Both the position numbers and the translations under genes were made by a program. From positions 36,573-71,966 of the forward strand of contig CADBCT010000004.1 in the NCBI GenBank assembly GCA_902793315.1: DNA of 35,394 nt. The letters run 5' to 3'. The DNA comes from an uncultured Erysipelotrichaceae bacterium (GTDB taxonomy: Bacteria; Bacillota_I; Bacilli_A; RF39; UBA660). This document shows, piece by piece, positions 14,438 to 21,368 of this stretch (positions are counted from its first letter, which is position 1; each line of letters opens with the position of its first letter). The notes below the pieces were generated by a model. It was given only the letters and a program-made list of their open reading frames with translations. It searched no databases and was not told the DNA's origin.

Positions 14438-14846
14438 ATTTAGAAATAAATCACCTAAGAGAAATAAAGATGAAGGAACAGCAATTGAACGTTATGAAAA
14501 AAGTTTTATGCATGCAATAGATGGTATTATTTATTGTATTAAATATGAACATAATATTTTAATTATTATGGCTGCAACAGTCTTAGTAGTTTTATTAGGT
14601 TTTATTTATGAAATAAGTATTTATGAATGGTTATTTGTTTTAACAATGATTGGAACAATTAGTGCATCAGAGATGATTAATTCTTCAATCGAAGCAACTA
14701 TTGATTTGTATACTACTGAGGTTCATCCTTTAGCAAAAATAGCAAAAGACACTGCTAGTAGTGCTACTTTAGTATTATGTATAACGGCTTTAATAGGTGG
14801 AATTATTATATTTTTACCTAAAATATTAATGGTATTCGGAGGTTAA
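14421..14846 (+). CDS. dgkA: Undecaprenol / diacylglycerol kinase family protein
   Basis: A small membrane kinase; in Gram-positives this family phosphorylates undecaprenol to recycle the wall-lipid carrier. It has 141 residues: an N-terminal cytoplasmic extension of about 25 residues, three membrane helices and the catalytic EMINSSIEATIDL segment (usual EMINTAIE.VVDL), followed by AKIAKDTASSATLV. ATG 14421 lies inside ybeY with GGAGG upstream in that gene. cdd begins one base after the stop. Confidence 0.95.
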   Translation: MGLLDRFRNKSPKRNKDEGTAIERYEKSFMHAIDGIIYCIKYEHNILIIMAATVLVVLLGFIYEISIYEWLFVLTMIGTISASEMINSSIEATIDLYTTEVHPLAKIAKDTASSATLVLCITALIGGIIIFLPKILMVFGG

Positions 14847-14847
14847 T

Positions 14848-15234
14848 ATGTTTGATAAATTATTAGAATTACATATAAATAGTTATGTTCCAATTTCAAA
14901 TTTTCCAGTTTCTGCTTGTGTTATCACTAAAGATGGTCAAGAGTATTATGGTGTAAATGTAGAAGATGCATCTACAAGAGCTGGAACTTGTGCAGAAAGA
15001 GCAGCTATCTTTGCTGCAATTACCGATGGTTGTAAACCTGGAGATTTTAAAGAATTGAATGTTATGGTATCTTCTGGAAAGGTTGGAACACCTTGCTTTG
15101 TATGTCGTCAAATGATTTCAGAATTATTTGATGAAGATGCTATCGTTCGTTGCCATAGTATTAATGGTGATTGTAAAGAATATAAAGTTAGAGAATTATG
15201 TCCATATCCTTTTGGAGAGGAAGATTTAAAATGA
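14848..15234 (+). CDS. cdd: Cytidine deaminase
   Basis: Zinc enzyme of pyrimidine salvage that converts cytidine and deoxycytidine to uridine forms. It has 128 residues with the catalytic CAERAAIFAAI (Cys ligand, Glu proton shuttle) and PCFVCRQMISEL (two Cys ligands), typical of the tetrameric all-Cys type. The N-terminal YVPISNFPVSACV matches the family. The ribosome binding site GGAGG overlaps the end of dgkA, and the TGA stop overlaps the era start as ATGA. Complete. Confidence 0.97.
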   Translation: MFDKLLELHINSYVPISNFPVSACVITKDGQEYYGVNVEDASTRAGTCAERAAIFAAITDGCKPGDFKELNVMVSSGKVGTPCFVCRQMISELFDEDAIVRCHSINGDCKEYKVRELCPYPFGEEDLK

Positions 15235-16121
15235 AATGTGGATTTGTTAGTTTAGTAGGAAGACCAAACGTTGGTAAGAGTACTTTACTTAATAGTATTT
15301 TAGGAATGAAATTAGCTATTACTTCTGATGTTAGTGGAACAACTAGGAATGTAATTAGAGGTATTTATAATGATGCTGATTCTCAAATAGTTTTTGTTGA
15401 TACTCCTGGAGTTCATAAACCTAAGAATAAATTAGGTAATATTATGAATAGAAAAGCTTATAATAATACTGAAGGTGTCGATGTTATTTTATTTTTAATC
15501 GATATTTCTAAGGGTTTTGGTAAAGGAGATGAATTTGTTCTTAATAAGATTAAAGACAAAGGAATACCAATTTTCTTACTATTAAATAAAGTTGATTTAG
15601 TAAAAAATAAAGAATCATTATTGGAAGAAATATCTAAATTAAAAGAATTATATGATTTTGCTGAAATAATACCTATCTCTGCTACTAAGAGTGATAATGT
15701 AGAAGTTTTAATTAGCTGTATTAAAGAAAGATTAGAAGAACAGGATAGAATCTTTTCAGAAGAAGAGTTAACTAATGTTTCAACTAGGTTTATTATGGCT
15801 GAATTTGTAAGAGAAAAATTATTAGAATTAACGCATGATGAAATACCACATACTGTAACTTGTTATGTTGAAAACTATGAAGAGAAAAAAGATAGTGTTC
15901 ATATTCAGGTTTTAATAGTAGTTGATAGAGAAAATCTAAAGGGTATGATTATTGGTAAGAATGGATCATTACTTAAAGAAGTTGGTATTAGAGCTAGACA
16001 AGATATGGAAAAATTCTTAGGTAAAAAAGTTTTTTTAGAAACTTATGTAAAGACGATTAAAAATTGGCGTGATCAAGAAAAAATAATTCTAGATTTAGGA
16101 TTAAATGATGAAGATGAATAA
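15231..16121 (+). CDS. era: GTPase Era
   Basis: Essential GTPase that binds 16S rRNA and assists 30S assembly. It has 296 residues: a GTPase domain with G1 GRPNVGKST, G3 DTPG and G4 NKVD, then a C-terminal KH domain (VLIVVDRENLKGMIIGKNGS, with the GKNG loop). ATG 15231 is chosen since GAGAGGAAG is upstream and it overlaps the cdd stop by four bases; upstream in-frame codons fall inside cdd. It is followed by an unusual hairpin ahead of yqzL. Confidence 0.97.
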   Translation: MKCGFVSLVGRPNVGKSTLLNSILGMKLAITSDVSGTTRNVIRGIYNDADSQIVFVDTPGVHKPKNKLGNIMNRKAYNNTEGVDVILFLIDISKGFGKGDEFVLNKIKDKGIPIFLLLNKVDLVKNKESLLEEISKLKELYDFAEIIPISATKSDNVEVLISCIKERLEEQDRIFSEEELTNVSTRFIMAEFVREKLLELTHDEIPHTVTCYVENYEEKKDSVHIQVLIVVDRENLKGMIIGKNGSLLKEVGIRARQDMEKFLGKKVFLETYVKTIKNWRDQEKIILDLGLNDEDE

Positions 16122-16130
16122 AAAGTCATA

Positions 16131-16162
16131 AAAATCACCACTATATTAATAGAGGTGATTTT
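16131..16162 (+). promoter_or_regulatory. Hairpin sequestering the yqzL ribosome binding site
   Basis: AAAATCACC (16131-16139) pairs with GGTGATTTT (16154-16162) and CTAT (16141-16144) with ATAG (16149-16152), separated by one A-A mismatch, loop ATTA. The 3' arm holds the Shine-Dalgarno AGAGGTGA, and the yqzL ATG is the very next base. Few T residues follow, so it is a poor terminator but a plausible translational switch. Confidence 0.65.
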
Positions 16163-16249
16163 ATGATAGATTTATTATGGAAATTATTTATTAAAACTGG
16201 TGATATTAAATATTACAATTTATTAATGAGTATAAAAAGAAGTGATTAA
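16163..16249 (+). CDS. yqzL: YqzL-like micro-protein (28 residues)
   Basis: It encodes 28 residues, starting MIDLLWKLFIKTGDIKYYNL. The pattern of an N-terminal short helix with Trp, then F-x-x-TG-(D/N)-I-x-x-Y, matches the YqzL family found between era and recO in Bacillus, and the gene occupies exactly that position. Function is unknown in the family. ATG 16163 follows AGAGGTGA, which lies in a stable hairpin. The TAA is immediately followed by the recO ATG, indicating coupled translation. Shorter than typical YqzL (about 45), lacking the charged tail. Confidence 0.8.
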   Translation: MIDLLWKLFIKTGDIKYYNLLMSIKRSD

Positions 16250-16993
16250 ATGAAAATAGAAAGTGTAGAAGGCTTAATTTTAACAGAAACTAATTATTCT
16301 GAATCTAGTAAGATTTTAAATGTATTAACTAAAGAACATGGCTTAATTGGAATTATGTCTAAGGGATGTCGTAATCCTAAAAATAAGCTTCATGGTGTAA
16401 GTAGAAAATTAATTTATGGTACATTTAACATTTATTATAAGGAAAAAGGATTATCTACTTTAATTAGTATTGATATTATTAATTCCTTTTCAAAGACAGT
16501 AATGGATTTAGAAAAGATATCTTATGCTTCCCTAATACTAGATTTAACTAATCAAGTAGTGAAACAAACTGATAGTGATGAAATACTTGAATTAGTAATA
16601 GATACTTTAACAAAAATAGATGAGGGGCTAAATCCTATTGCTTTAACTAATATTTTAGAATTAAAGTTGTTGGATTATTTAGGAGTAGCTCCTAGTATTG
16701 ATGCTTGTAGTCATTGTGGTAGTACTAAAGATATTGTTACTTTAGCTAGCGATAGTGGTGGTTATATTTGTAAAGACTGTTACAATAATGAACCATTAGT
16801 TAGTGAAAAGACAATTAAAATGATTAGAATGTACTATTATGTGGATATTAAAAATATAACTAAATTGGATGTAAGTGATCAAGTAACTAATGAAATCAAT
16901 AATTTTTTAGATGATTATTATGATCGTTATACTGGTCTTTATATGAAGAGTAAGAATTTTATTAGAAAGCTAAATCAGATAAATAAAAATTAG
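16250..16993 (+). CDS. recO: DNA repair protein RecO
   Basis: Recombination mediator that loads RecA on SSB-coated DNA in the RecFOR pathway. It has 247 residues: an N-terminal OB fold (VEGLILTETNYSESSKILNV, LTKEHGLIGIMSKGCRNP), a helical middle, and a four-Cys zinc module (CSHCGSTKD ... GGYICKDC). ATG 16250 directly follows the yqzL stop and shares the GAAGTGAT ribosome binding site. The C-terminus overlaps a terminator stem, with the stop codon in its 3' arm. Confidence 0.95.
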   Translation: MKIESVEGLILTETNYSESSKILNVLTKEHGLIGIMSKGCRNPKNKLHGVSRKLIYGTFNIYYKEKGLSTLISIDIINSFSKTVMDLEKISYASLILDLTNQVVKQTDSDEILELVIDTLTKIDEGLNPIALTNILELKLLDYLGVAPSIDACSHCGSTKDIVTLASDSGGYICKDCYNNEPLVSEKTIKMIRMYYYVDIKNITKLDVSDQVTNEINNFLDDYYDRYTGLYMKSKNFIRKLNQINKN

Positions 16994-17001
16994 CTTTCTT
17001 T
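16964..17001 (+). terminator. Terminator after recO
   Basis: AGAAAGCTAA (16964-16973) pairs perfectly with TTAGCTTTCT (16990-16999) across a 16-base loop, followed by T residues. It overlaps the recO 3' end. Confidence 0.8.
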
Positions 17002-17038
17002 TTCTTTGAAAATAATATATAATGTAGTTGGTGATAGT

Positions 17039-17356
17039 ATGATGGATTATATACAATATATAATAATAGTAATAGTATTAGTAATTATGTTACTAGCTAT
17101 TTTAAAGGCAACCAAGAAAGATGCAGGATTAGACTTTAACAAATTAGTTGAATTATTAGGTGGTAAAGATAATATTATTAGTACTGAAACTAATATGTCG
17201 AGATTTAAAGTAACTTTAAAAGATGTGTCTAAAGCCAATAAAGAAGGTATTCAGAAACTAGGAGCTAAAGGTATTGTTGAAATAGATAATCAATTAAAGA
17301 TTATTTTAGGTAATGAATCTAAACATTTAAAAAAGTATATTGATGAAATAAAATGA
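17039..17356 (+). CDS. Membrane-anchored degenerate PTS EIIB-like protein
   Basis: It has 105 residues: one transmembrane helix (about 6-23) and a ~70-residue domain with the fold pattern of glucose-type EIIB (LVELLGGKDNIISTETNMSR, FKVTLKDVSK, IQKLGAKGIVEIDNQLKIIL). In active EIIB the phosphorylated Cys lies in the (D/A)xCxTRL loop; here that loop reads TETNMSRF, with Asn52 at the Cys position, so phosphotransfer is not expected. No EIIC or EIIA is nearby. It is probably a structural or sensory derivative. ATG 17039 lies five bases after GGTG. It is monocistronic, with a terminator on its stop codon. Confidence 0.8.
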   Translation: MMDYIQYIIIVIVLVIMLLAILKATKKDAGLDFNKLVELLGGKDNIISTETNMSRFKVTLKDVSKANKEGIQKLGAKGIVEIDNQLKIILGNESKHLKKYIDEIK

Positions 17357-17374
17357 CAATTAATGTCATTTTTT
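17350..17374 (+). terminator. Terminator after EIIB-like gene
   Basis: AAAATGACA (17350-17358) pairs perfectly with TGTCATTTT (17364-17372) around ATTAA, followed by T residues. Confidence 0.9.
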
Positions 17375-17377
17375 CTT

Positions 17378-17413
17378 TTTTCGACAAATTTCTACAAGTA
17401 GGTTAAATATACT
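17378..17413 (+). promoter_or_regulatory. Spo0A box and -10 ahead of histidine kinase
   Basis: TTTTCGACAAA (17378-17388) is the exact complement of the 0A-box consensus TTTGTCGAAAA as I know it. TATACT (17408-17413) is a fair -10, 19 bases after the box, the same spacing as at 3940-3975. An inverted repeat ACAAGTAG (17394-17401) / CTACTTGT (17412-17419) straddles the -10 and ends at the ribosome binding site GGTGAT, so it could act as operator or mRNA hairpin. Confidence 0.7.
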
Positions 17414-17428
17414 ACTTGTGGTGATAAA

Positions 17429-18118
17429 ATGAATACATTAGTAAAAGATAATATTTCTTTATTAGCTCATGAAATAAAAAATCCTTTAACTATTTGTAAT
17501 GGATATTTAAGTATGTTAAATGATAAAGATATTCAAACTAGAAATAATTATATTGAGATTATTAAAGAAGAGATAAATAGGAGTTTAGTAATTTTAAGTG
17601 AGTTTTCTAAAAATAATAGTATTAATAAAGAAATAATAGATTTAGTTTGCTTATTTAATGATATTAAAAGAACTTTAAATGATTTATTTATTGAAAATAA
17701 TGGGGAATTAATTATTTTAGATGATGATGAATTATTAGTTGAGGCTGATTACAATAAATTAAAACAAGTATTTATTAATATCTTAAAGAATGCAATTGAA
17801 GCTAGGGGAGAAGGTAAATTATTAGTTGTAATTAAAACTTTAGAAGGAAAAGATTATTATATTATTACTGTTATCGATAATGGAATAGGAATGACTACTG
17901 AAGAATTAAATAATATTAGTAATAAATATTATACAACTAAAGTTAATGGTACAGGTTTGGGAATACCATATATTAAAGATATTATTGAAAGACATCAAGG
18001 TAGTATAGAATATAGTTCTAAAAAAAATATTGGTACTCAAGTAAAAATAATTATTCCAAAAGAAAAAAGTCAAAAGACTTTTAATAATAGTAGTTATAAC
18101 TTGAATATGTTGGAATAA
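17429..18118 (+). CDS. Sensorless soluble histidine kinase, probably sporulation-linked
   Basis: It has 229 residues and no transmembrane or PAS region. It begins almost at the dimerisation helix: the H-box is LLAHEIKNPLTICNGYLSML with phospho-acceptor His14, then N-box NILKNAIEA, G1 VIDNGIGM, an F-box-like KYYTTK and G2 GTGLGIPYIKDIIERHQGSI. The H-box and G2 resemble the kinase cores of the KinA-E/sporulation type. No response regulator adjoins it. An exact Spo0A box upstream suggests positive or negative feedback with Spo0A. Input must come from a partner protein. The 3' end overlaps the antisense coat-like gene by 38 bases. Confidence 0.88.
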   Translation: MNTLVKDNISLLAHEIKNPLTICNGYLSMLNDKDIQTRNNYIEIIKEEINRSLVILSEFSKNNSINKEIIDLVCLFNDIKRTLNDLFIENNGELIILDDDELLVEADYNKLKQVFINILKNAIEARGEGKLLVVIKTLEGKDYYIITVIDNGIGMTTEELNNISNKYYTTKVNGTGLGIPYIKDIIERHQGSIEYSSKKNIGTQVKIIIPKEKSQKTFNNSSYNLNMLE

Positions 18119-18299
18119 TAGGAGCAGTAGGATAAACTGGGTACATTGGATAAATTGGATAAGTATTTTGATGATTATTATTAGCTATTCCATACCCTAA
18201 AGCAGTACCAGCTAATCCTCCAAAAAGAAAAGGTGCTAGAAAAAAACGTTCATCATTTCCTGAATATTCACTATAAACAACTTGGTTATTAGGATACAT
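18081..18299 (-). CDS. Small Tyr/Pro-rich coat-like protein
   Basis: It has 72 residues: MYPNNQVVYSEYSGNDERFF, a Gly-rich hydrophobic centre (FGGLAGTALGYGIAN) and a low-complexity tail of YPxYP repeats ending in a run of Tyr. This composition is typical of spore-coat or surface structural proteins, but I cannot name a family. It is a real gene: AGGAGG lies five bases before the ATG on the minus strand and a sigma-K-like promoter lies at the expected distance. It is convergent with the kinase gene and overlaps its last 38 bases. Confidence 0.8.
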   Translation of the reverse strand: MYPNNQVVYSEYSGNDERFFLAPFLFGGLAGTALGYGIANNNHQNTYPIYPMYPVYPTAPIIPTYSSYNYYY

Positions 18300-18316
18300 A
18301 AAAACCTCCTTTATTA

Positions 18317-18344
18317 TATTTTATGAATAAGTTATAAAATCGTT
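18317..18344 (-). promoter_or_regulatory. Sigma-K-like promoter of coat-like gene
   Basis: On the minus strand AAC (18344-18342), a 16-base spacer, then CATAAAATA (18325-18317) fits the sigma-K pattern AC-N16/17-CATAnnnTA recalled from Bacillus. The ribosome binding site begins seven bases downstream of the -10, so the leader would be very short. Confidence 0.55.
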
Positions 18345-18370
18345 ATTATCTAGAAAAAAAATATTAAATG

Positions 18371-18379
18371 TGATATAAT
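18371..18379 (+). promoter_or_regulatory. Extended -10 promoter of rluB
   Basis: TGATATAAT (18371-18379) is a perfect TGnTATAAT 23 bases before the rluB ATG; no clear -35. Confidence 0.75.
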
Positions 18380-18401
18380 GAGCTTCGTTAGAGGTGATTA
18401 G

Positions 18402-19118
18402 ATGGAAAGATTACAAAAAGTAATAGCTGAAGCAGGTATTGCATCTAGAAGAAAAGCCGAAGAATTAATAGTTTCTGGCAAAGTAAAAGTAAATAATAAA
18501 GTAGTAACAAAATTAGGTACTAAAGTAAATCCTAGTGATCAAATAGAAGTTGATAACAAAATTATTGAAAAAGAAAACAAAGAATATTATTTATTAAATA
18601 AACCTCGTGGAGTAATTACTTCTACTAGTGATGATAAGAATAGAAAAACAGTAACAGAATTAATTGAAACTAATTGTCGAATTTATCCAGTAGGAAGACT
18701 AGACTATGATACAACAGGAGCCTTATTGCTAACTAATGATGGAGATTTTGCTAATATTGTTATGCATCCTTCTAATAATATGGAAAAAGTATATTTAGCT
18801 AAATTAGAGGGTGTTATTAAAGGTGAACAGATTAATAAATTAAAAAATGGAGTAACTTTAGATGGTAAAGTAATAAAAGCTAGTCGTGTAAAATTAAAAA
18901 AAGTTGATAATAATACCAATAAGTCTTTAGTTGAAATAACTATTCATGAAGGATTAAATCATCAAGTTAAAAGAATGTTTGAAAGTGTTGGTTTTAGAGT
19001 AGATAAATTAACTAGAAAAAAGATTGGTTTCTTTGATGTTACTGATTTGAAATCAGGAGAGTATCGTCGTTTAACACCAAAAGAAATTCAAAAAGTTTAT
19101 AGTTATAAAGAAAAATAA
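18402..19118 (+). CDS. rluB: Large-subunit rRNA pseudouridine synthase (RluB type)
   Basis: It modifies uridine in helix 89 of 23S rRNA in the RluB/RsuA family. It has 238 residues: an N-terminal S4 RNA-binding domain (LQKVIAEAGIASRRKAEELI) and the RsuA-type catalytic domain with GRLDYDTTGALLLTNDGD, Asp of GRLDYDT being catalytic, then HEGLNHQVKRMFESVG. RluB and RsuA are hard to separate by eye; synteny and S4 sequence favour RluB. ATG 18402 follows GAGGTGAT. Own extended -10 promoter and a bidirectional terminator shared with the ferredoxin gene. Confidence 0.93.
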   Translation: MERLQKVIAEAGIASRRKAEELIVSGKVKVNNKVVTKLGTKVNPSDQIEVDNKIIEKENKEYYLLNKPRGVITSTSDDKNRKTVTELIETNCRIYPVGRLDYDTTGALLLTNDGDFANIVMHPSNNMEKVYLAKLEGVIKGEQINKLKNGVTLDGKVIKASRVKLKKVDNNTNKSLVEITIHEGLNHQVKRMFESVGFRVDKLTRKKIGFFDVTDLKSGEYRRLTPKEIQKVYSYKEK

Positions 19119-19146
19119 AAAGAACTATTTTAGTTCTTTTTTTTAC
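19117..19146. terminator. Bidirectional terminator between rluB and ferredoxin
   Basis: AAAAAGAACTA (19117-19127) pairs perfectly with TAGTTCTTTTT (19131-19141) around TTT. A T-run follows on the + strand and, read from the - strand, A/T-rich sequence beyond the stem gives the T tract for the ferredoxin gene. Confidence 0.9.
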
Positions 19147-19331
19147 TCTTCTTCAATAGCTCCTGTTGGGCAGCTTTCTAAAGCTTCTTTTGCTTGGTCA
19201 ACAGAACCTTCAGGTACTTCAGAAACTTTTACTGAAGATAATCCTTGATCATCCATTTCAAATACATCATCTGCAATAGACATACATGCTCCGCAACCAA
19301 TGCAAGCGTCTTGATTAACTTTTACTTTCAT
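19143..19331 (-). CDS. fer: Monocluster [4Fe-4S] ferredoxin
   Basis: A small electron carrier of 62 residues with one iron-sulfur cluster site: CIGCGAC near residues 10-16 and CPTGAI near the C-terminus supply four Cys. It is acidic and soluble, of the Bacillus Fer type, without the second cluster of clostridial 2[4Fe-4S] ferredoxins. ATG 19331 follows GGGAG. Promoter elements (TTTACC, 17 bases, TATAAT) lie upstream on the minus strand. It stands alone, so its redox partners are not shown here. Confidence 0.95.
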   Translation of the reverse strand: MKVKVNQDACIGCGACMSIADDVFEMDDQGLSSVKVSEVPEGSVDQAKEALESCPTGAIEEE

Positions 19332-19354
19332 GACTTCATCTCCCTTTCAATATT

Positions 19355-19383
19355 ATTATAACTAAAAACATGTTTAAGGTAAA
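19355..19383 (-). promoter_or_regulatory. Promoter of ferredoxin gene
   Basis: Read on the minus strand: TTTACC (19383-19378), 17 bases, TATAAT (19360-19355). Confidence 0.7.
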
Positions 19384-19397
19384 GATATATTTAATTT

Positions 19398-19415
19398 CTT
19401 TACATTTACGTAAAG
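19398..19415. promoter_or_regulatory. Inverted repeat in divergent intergenic region
   Basis: CTTTAC (19398-19403) and GTAAAG (19410-19415) flank six bases. It lies just upstream of the ferredoxin -35 and about 60 bases before the divergent gene at 19479, so it could be a shared operator. No regulator is implied by the sequence. Confidence 0.35.
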
Positions 19416-19478
19416 CAAATATTAAAGCTTTTGTTTTACTATGTATTATGTTAGAATTATTATAGGTAGGTGTATAGT

Positions 19479-20447
19479 ATGAAACGTATGGATCGCTATA
19501 AAGAGAAAGAAGATAATACTAGTAAAAGCAGTCGCTTGGGTATGAATCAAGAGTTATATCATAACTTATCAAGTAATGCTATATACACTAATATTACTGA
19601 TGTAACTAATGCTAATGCTTTTGAAATAAATAGTAATCAAATTAATGAAGCACATACTACAAGAGAAGCTTACCAACAAATGCAGAAGTATCAACCAATG
19701 GAGCCAATGCCTAAGGAAAAGAAAGAATTAGAAGATTATAATTTTTTATCACAAAAGAAAGAAAATAAGACTTATGATATTAATAGTTTCTTAGAAGAAG
19801 CTCGTAAAAATCGTACTGATAAAGATGATTTGGAAGGTAAAAGAAAGTTAAAAAATAATGCATATAATATTTTAGCTAGTATTAATAAAGAACAATTAGA
19901 AAAATATCGTGAAGAAAAGAAAAATAGAATTAGGACTCCAGAAGAGGAAGAATTACATGATTTAACAGAAGACTTACTTTCTAAAACTATGGCTGGAGAA
20001 ATAGATAAAGAAACTACTGTTGATTTACTTAGTGATTTAATGGCTACTAATTTATTAGATACAGTTTCAGGTATTACTGCTGATACTGAGGAAGTAGAAG
20101 AAATAAAAGAAATAACTGATACTTTACCAGATGGTTTAGAAGTAAATAATGAGGAAACTATTAAAGAAGAAACTGAAGATTTATCTGAAACAAAAGAAGA
20201 GGAAGTAGTTCCAGAAGAAGCTTCTAAAACTAAGAGAATAGATAGAACAGAAATGATTGAATCTGACGCTTTTGCTGCAAAAGATCCAGATTTCTATACT
20301 CGAAGCATGGATTTATCTGATAAAGACTTTGATATGGATTCGGATTTTGACGATAAGAAATTACCTATAATTGTAAAACTATTAATAGCTATCTTAATAA
20401 TTGCTATACTTGTAGTAGCTAGTTATTTTATTTATCAAAGATTATAG
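19479..20447 (+). CDS. Acidic tail-anchored protein of unknown function
   Basis: Not recognised. It has 322 residues. A polar, Asn/Ser-rich N-terminus is followed by helical, Glu-rich segments (EEELHDLTEDLLSKTMAGEI), an acidic low-complexity stretch (about 205-250) and one C-terminal transmembrane helix (about 300-318, IVKLLIAILIIAILVVASYF), leaving a few residues outside: a tail-anchored, mostly cytoplasmic protein. It looks like a membrane-tethered scaffold with a possible coiled coil. ATG 19479 is preferred to GTG 19470 because TAGGTAGGTG overlaps the latter. It is monocistronic, with a terminator at 20449. Confidence 0.85.
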   Translation: MKRMDRYKEKEDNTSKSSRLGMNQELYHNLSSNAIYTNITDVTNANAFEINSNQINEAHTTREAYQQMQKYQPMEPMPKEKKELEDYNFLSQKKENKTYDINSFLEEARKNRTDKDDLEGKRKLKNNAYNILASINKEQLEKYREEKKNRIRTPEEEELHDLTEDLLSKTMAGEIDKETTVDLLSDLMATNLLDTVSGITADTEEVEEIKEITDTLPDGLEVNNEETIKEETEDLSETKEEEVVPEEASKTKRIDRTEMIESDAFAAKDPDFYTRSMDLSDKDFDMDSDFDDKKLPIIVKLLIAILIIAILVVASYFIYQRL

Positions 20448-20448
20448 T

Positions 20449-20487
20449 AAAAAGATAAAGTTATTGTTCAACTTTTTCTTTTTTTTT
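20449..20487 (+). terminator. Terminator after tail-anchored protein gene
   Basis: A 14-base arm (20449-20462) pairs with the segment from 20470 with one mismatch, followed by a long T-run. Confidence 0.8.
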
Positions 20488-20517
20488 GATATCATATACA
20501 TATGGTGGTGATAGTTT

Positions 20518-21351
20518 ATGAATACTAATTTTATTGTAAATGATTATGTGTTAATTTGGAACTTATTATTTCAAGCTTCTATTTCTGAAAGTATTTATAA
20601 ATTAAAACAACGAATTTGGGATACATATAAAACTGAATATAACGCTTTGTATCAAGATAAGAATAATATTCTAGTTGATTATAAAAACTTTATTCCTAAT
20701 GATGATACTATTTATAATATTCTATTAGAGAATAAAGATTATGATAAATTAAGAAAACAAGCAGATAAATATCGTATTGAAATAATGCGTATTTGGGATA
20801 AAAATAAGAAAGAAACAGATTACTTTTTTAAGAATATTGTTCGTTTAAAAGTATCTAATCATACTATTTTTGTAGTTAATAAAGAATTAAATATTATTGA
20901 TTATCCTACTCATAATTGTATGATCGTTGGAAAAGAGATTGATCGTAAGAATACTTTATTGATTCTTTTAGATATTAATAAGAAAGTATTGTTTAATAAT
21001 ATAAAGAAGTATCATGAAGGACAACAGAGATTTAAAAATGCAATTATAGAATTAGCTTTGAATGAATATGCTACTAGGCTTACAGGAATGAGCTTTTATC
21101 AAAGTGGAAAACCAGAACTATCTTCTTTAAAAAGATGGCTATATCCGTATTGGTTAATGTATTTAGGAATTCCTAAAGAAGAACTAGGTACATATATGAT
21201 GCGTGATAAAATAGTTTTTGAACTTGACAAATATGCTTATGAGAAAGAGCTTAAGAAGATGAATATTGAAGAATTTATTGATTTTTGTATTCGCAATCAA
21301 AGATATATAGTTAGAGAAAAGAAAGAAGATAAAAAGGCAGAAATTCTATAA
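20518..21351 (+). CDS. Protein of unknown function upstream of polC
   Basis: Not recognised. It has 277 residues, soluble, with aromatic and Lys-rich helices and a central beta region (VRLKVSNHTIFVVNKELNII). The most conserved-looking block is ELALNEYATRLTGMSFYQSG followed by SLKRWLYPYWLMYLGIP, a mixture of aromatic and polar residues that might be an active or binding site. No signal peptide. ATG 20518 follows GGTGGTGAT. It lies 17 bases before polC with the polC ribosome binding site in the gap, so the two are probably co-transcribed. In Bacillus the gene before polC is proS, which this is not. Confidence 0.82.
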   Translation: MNTNFIVNDYVLIWNLLFQASISESIYKLKQRIWDTYKTEYNALYQDKNNILVDYKNFIPNDDTIYNILLENKDYDKLRKQADKYRIEIMRIWDKNKKETDYFFKNIVRLKVSNHTIFVVNKELNIIDYPTHNCMIVGKEIDRKNTLLILLDINKKVLFNNIKKYHEGQQRFKNAIIELALNEYATRLTGMSFYQSGKPELSSLKRWLYPYWLMYLGIPKEELGTYMMRDKIVFELDKYAYEKELKKMNIEEFIDFCIRNQRYIVREKKEDKKAEIL

Positions 21352-21368
21352 TTTACAGGAGGGTTAAT

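Noticed and set aside
18674-18680. TGTCGAA, a Spo0A core match inside rluB
   Set aside because: It is within coding sequence with no promoter in place, and a seven-base match is expected by chance.
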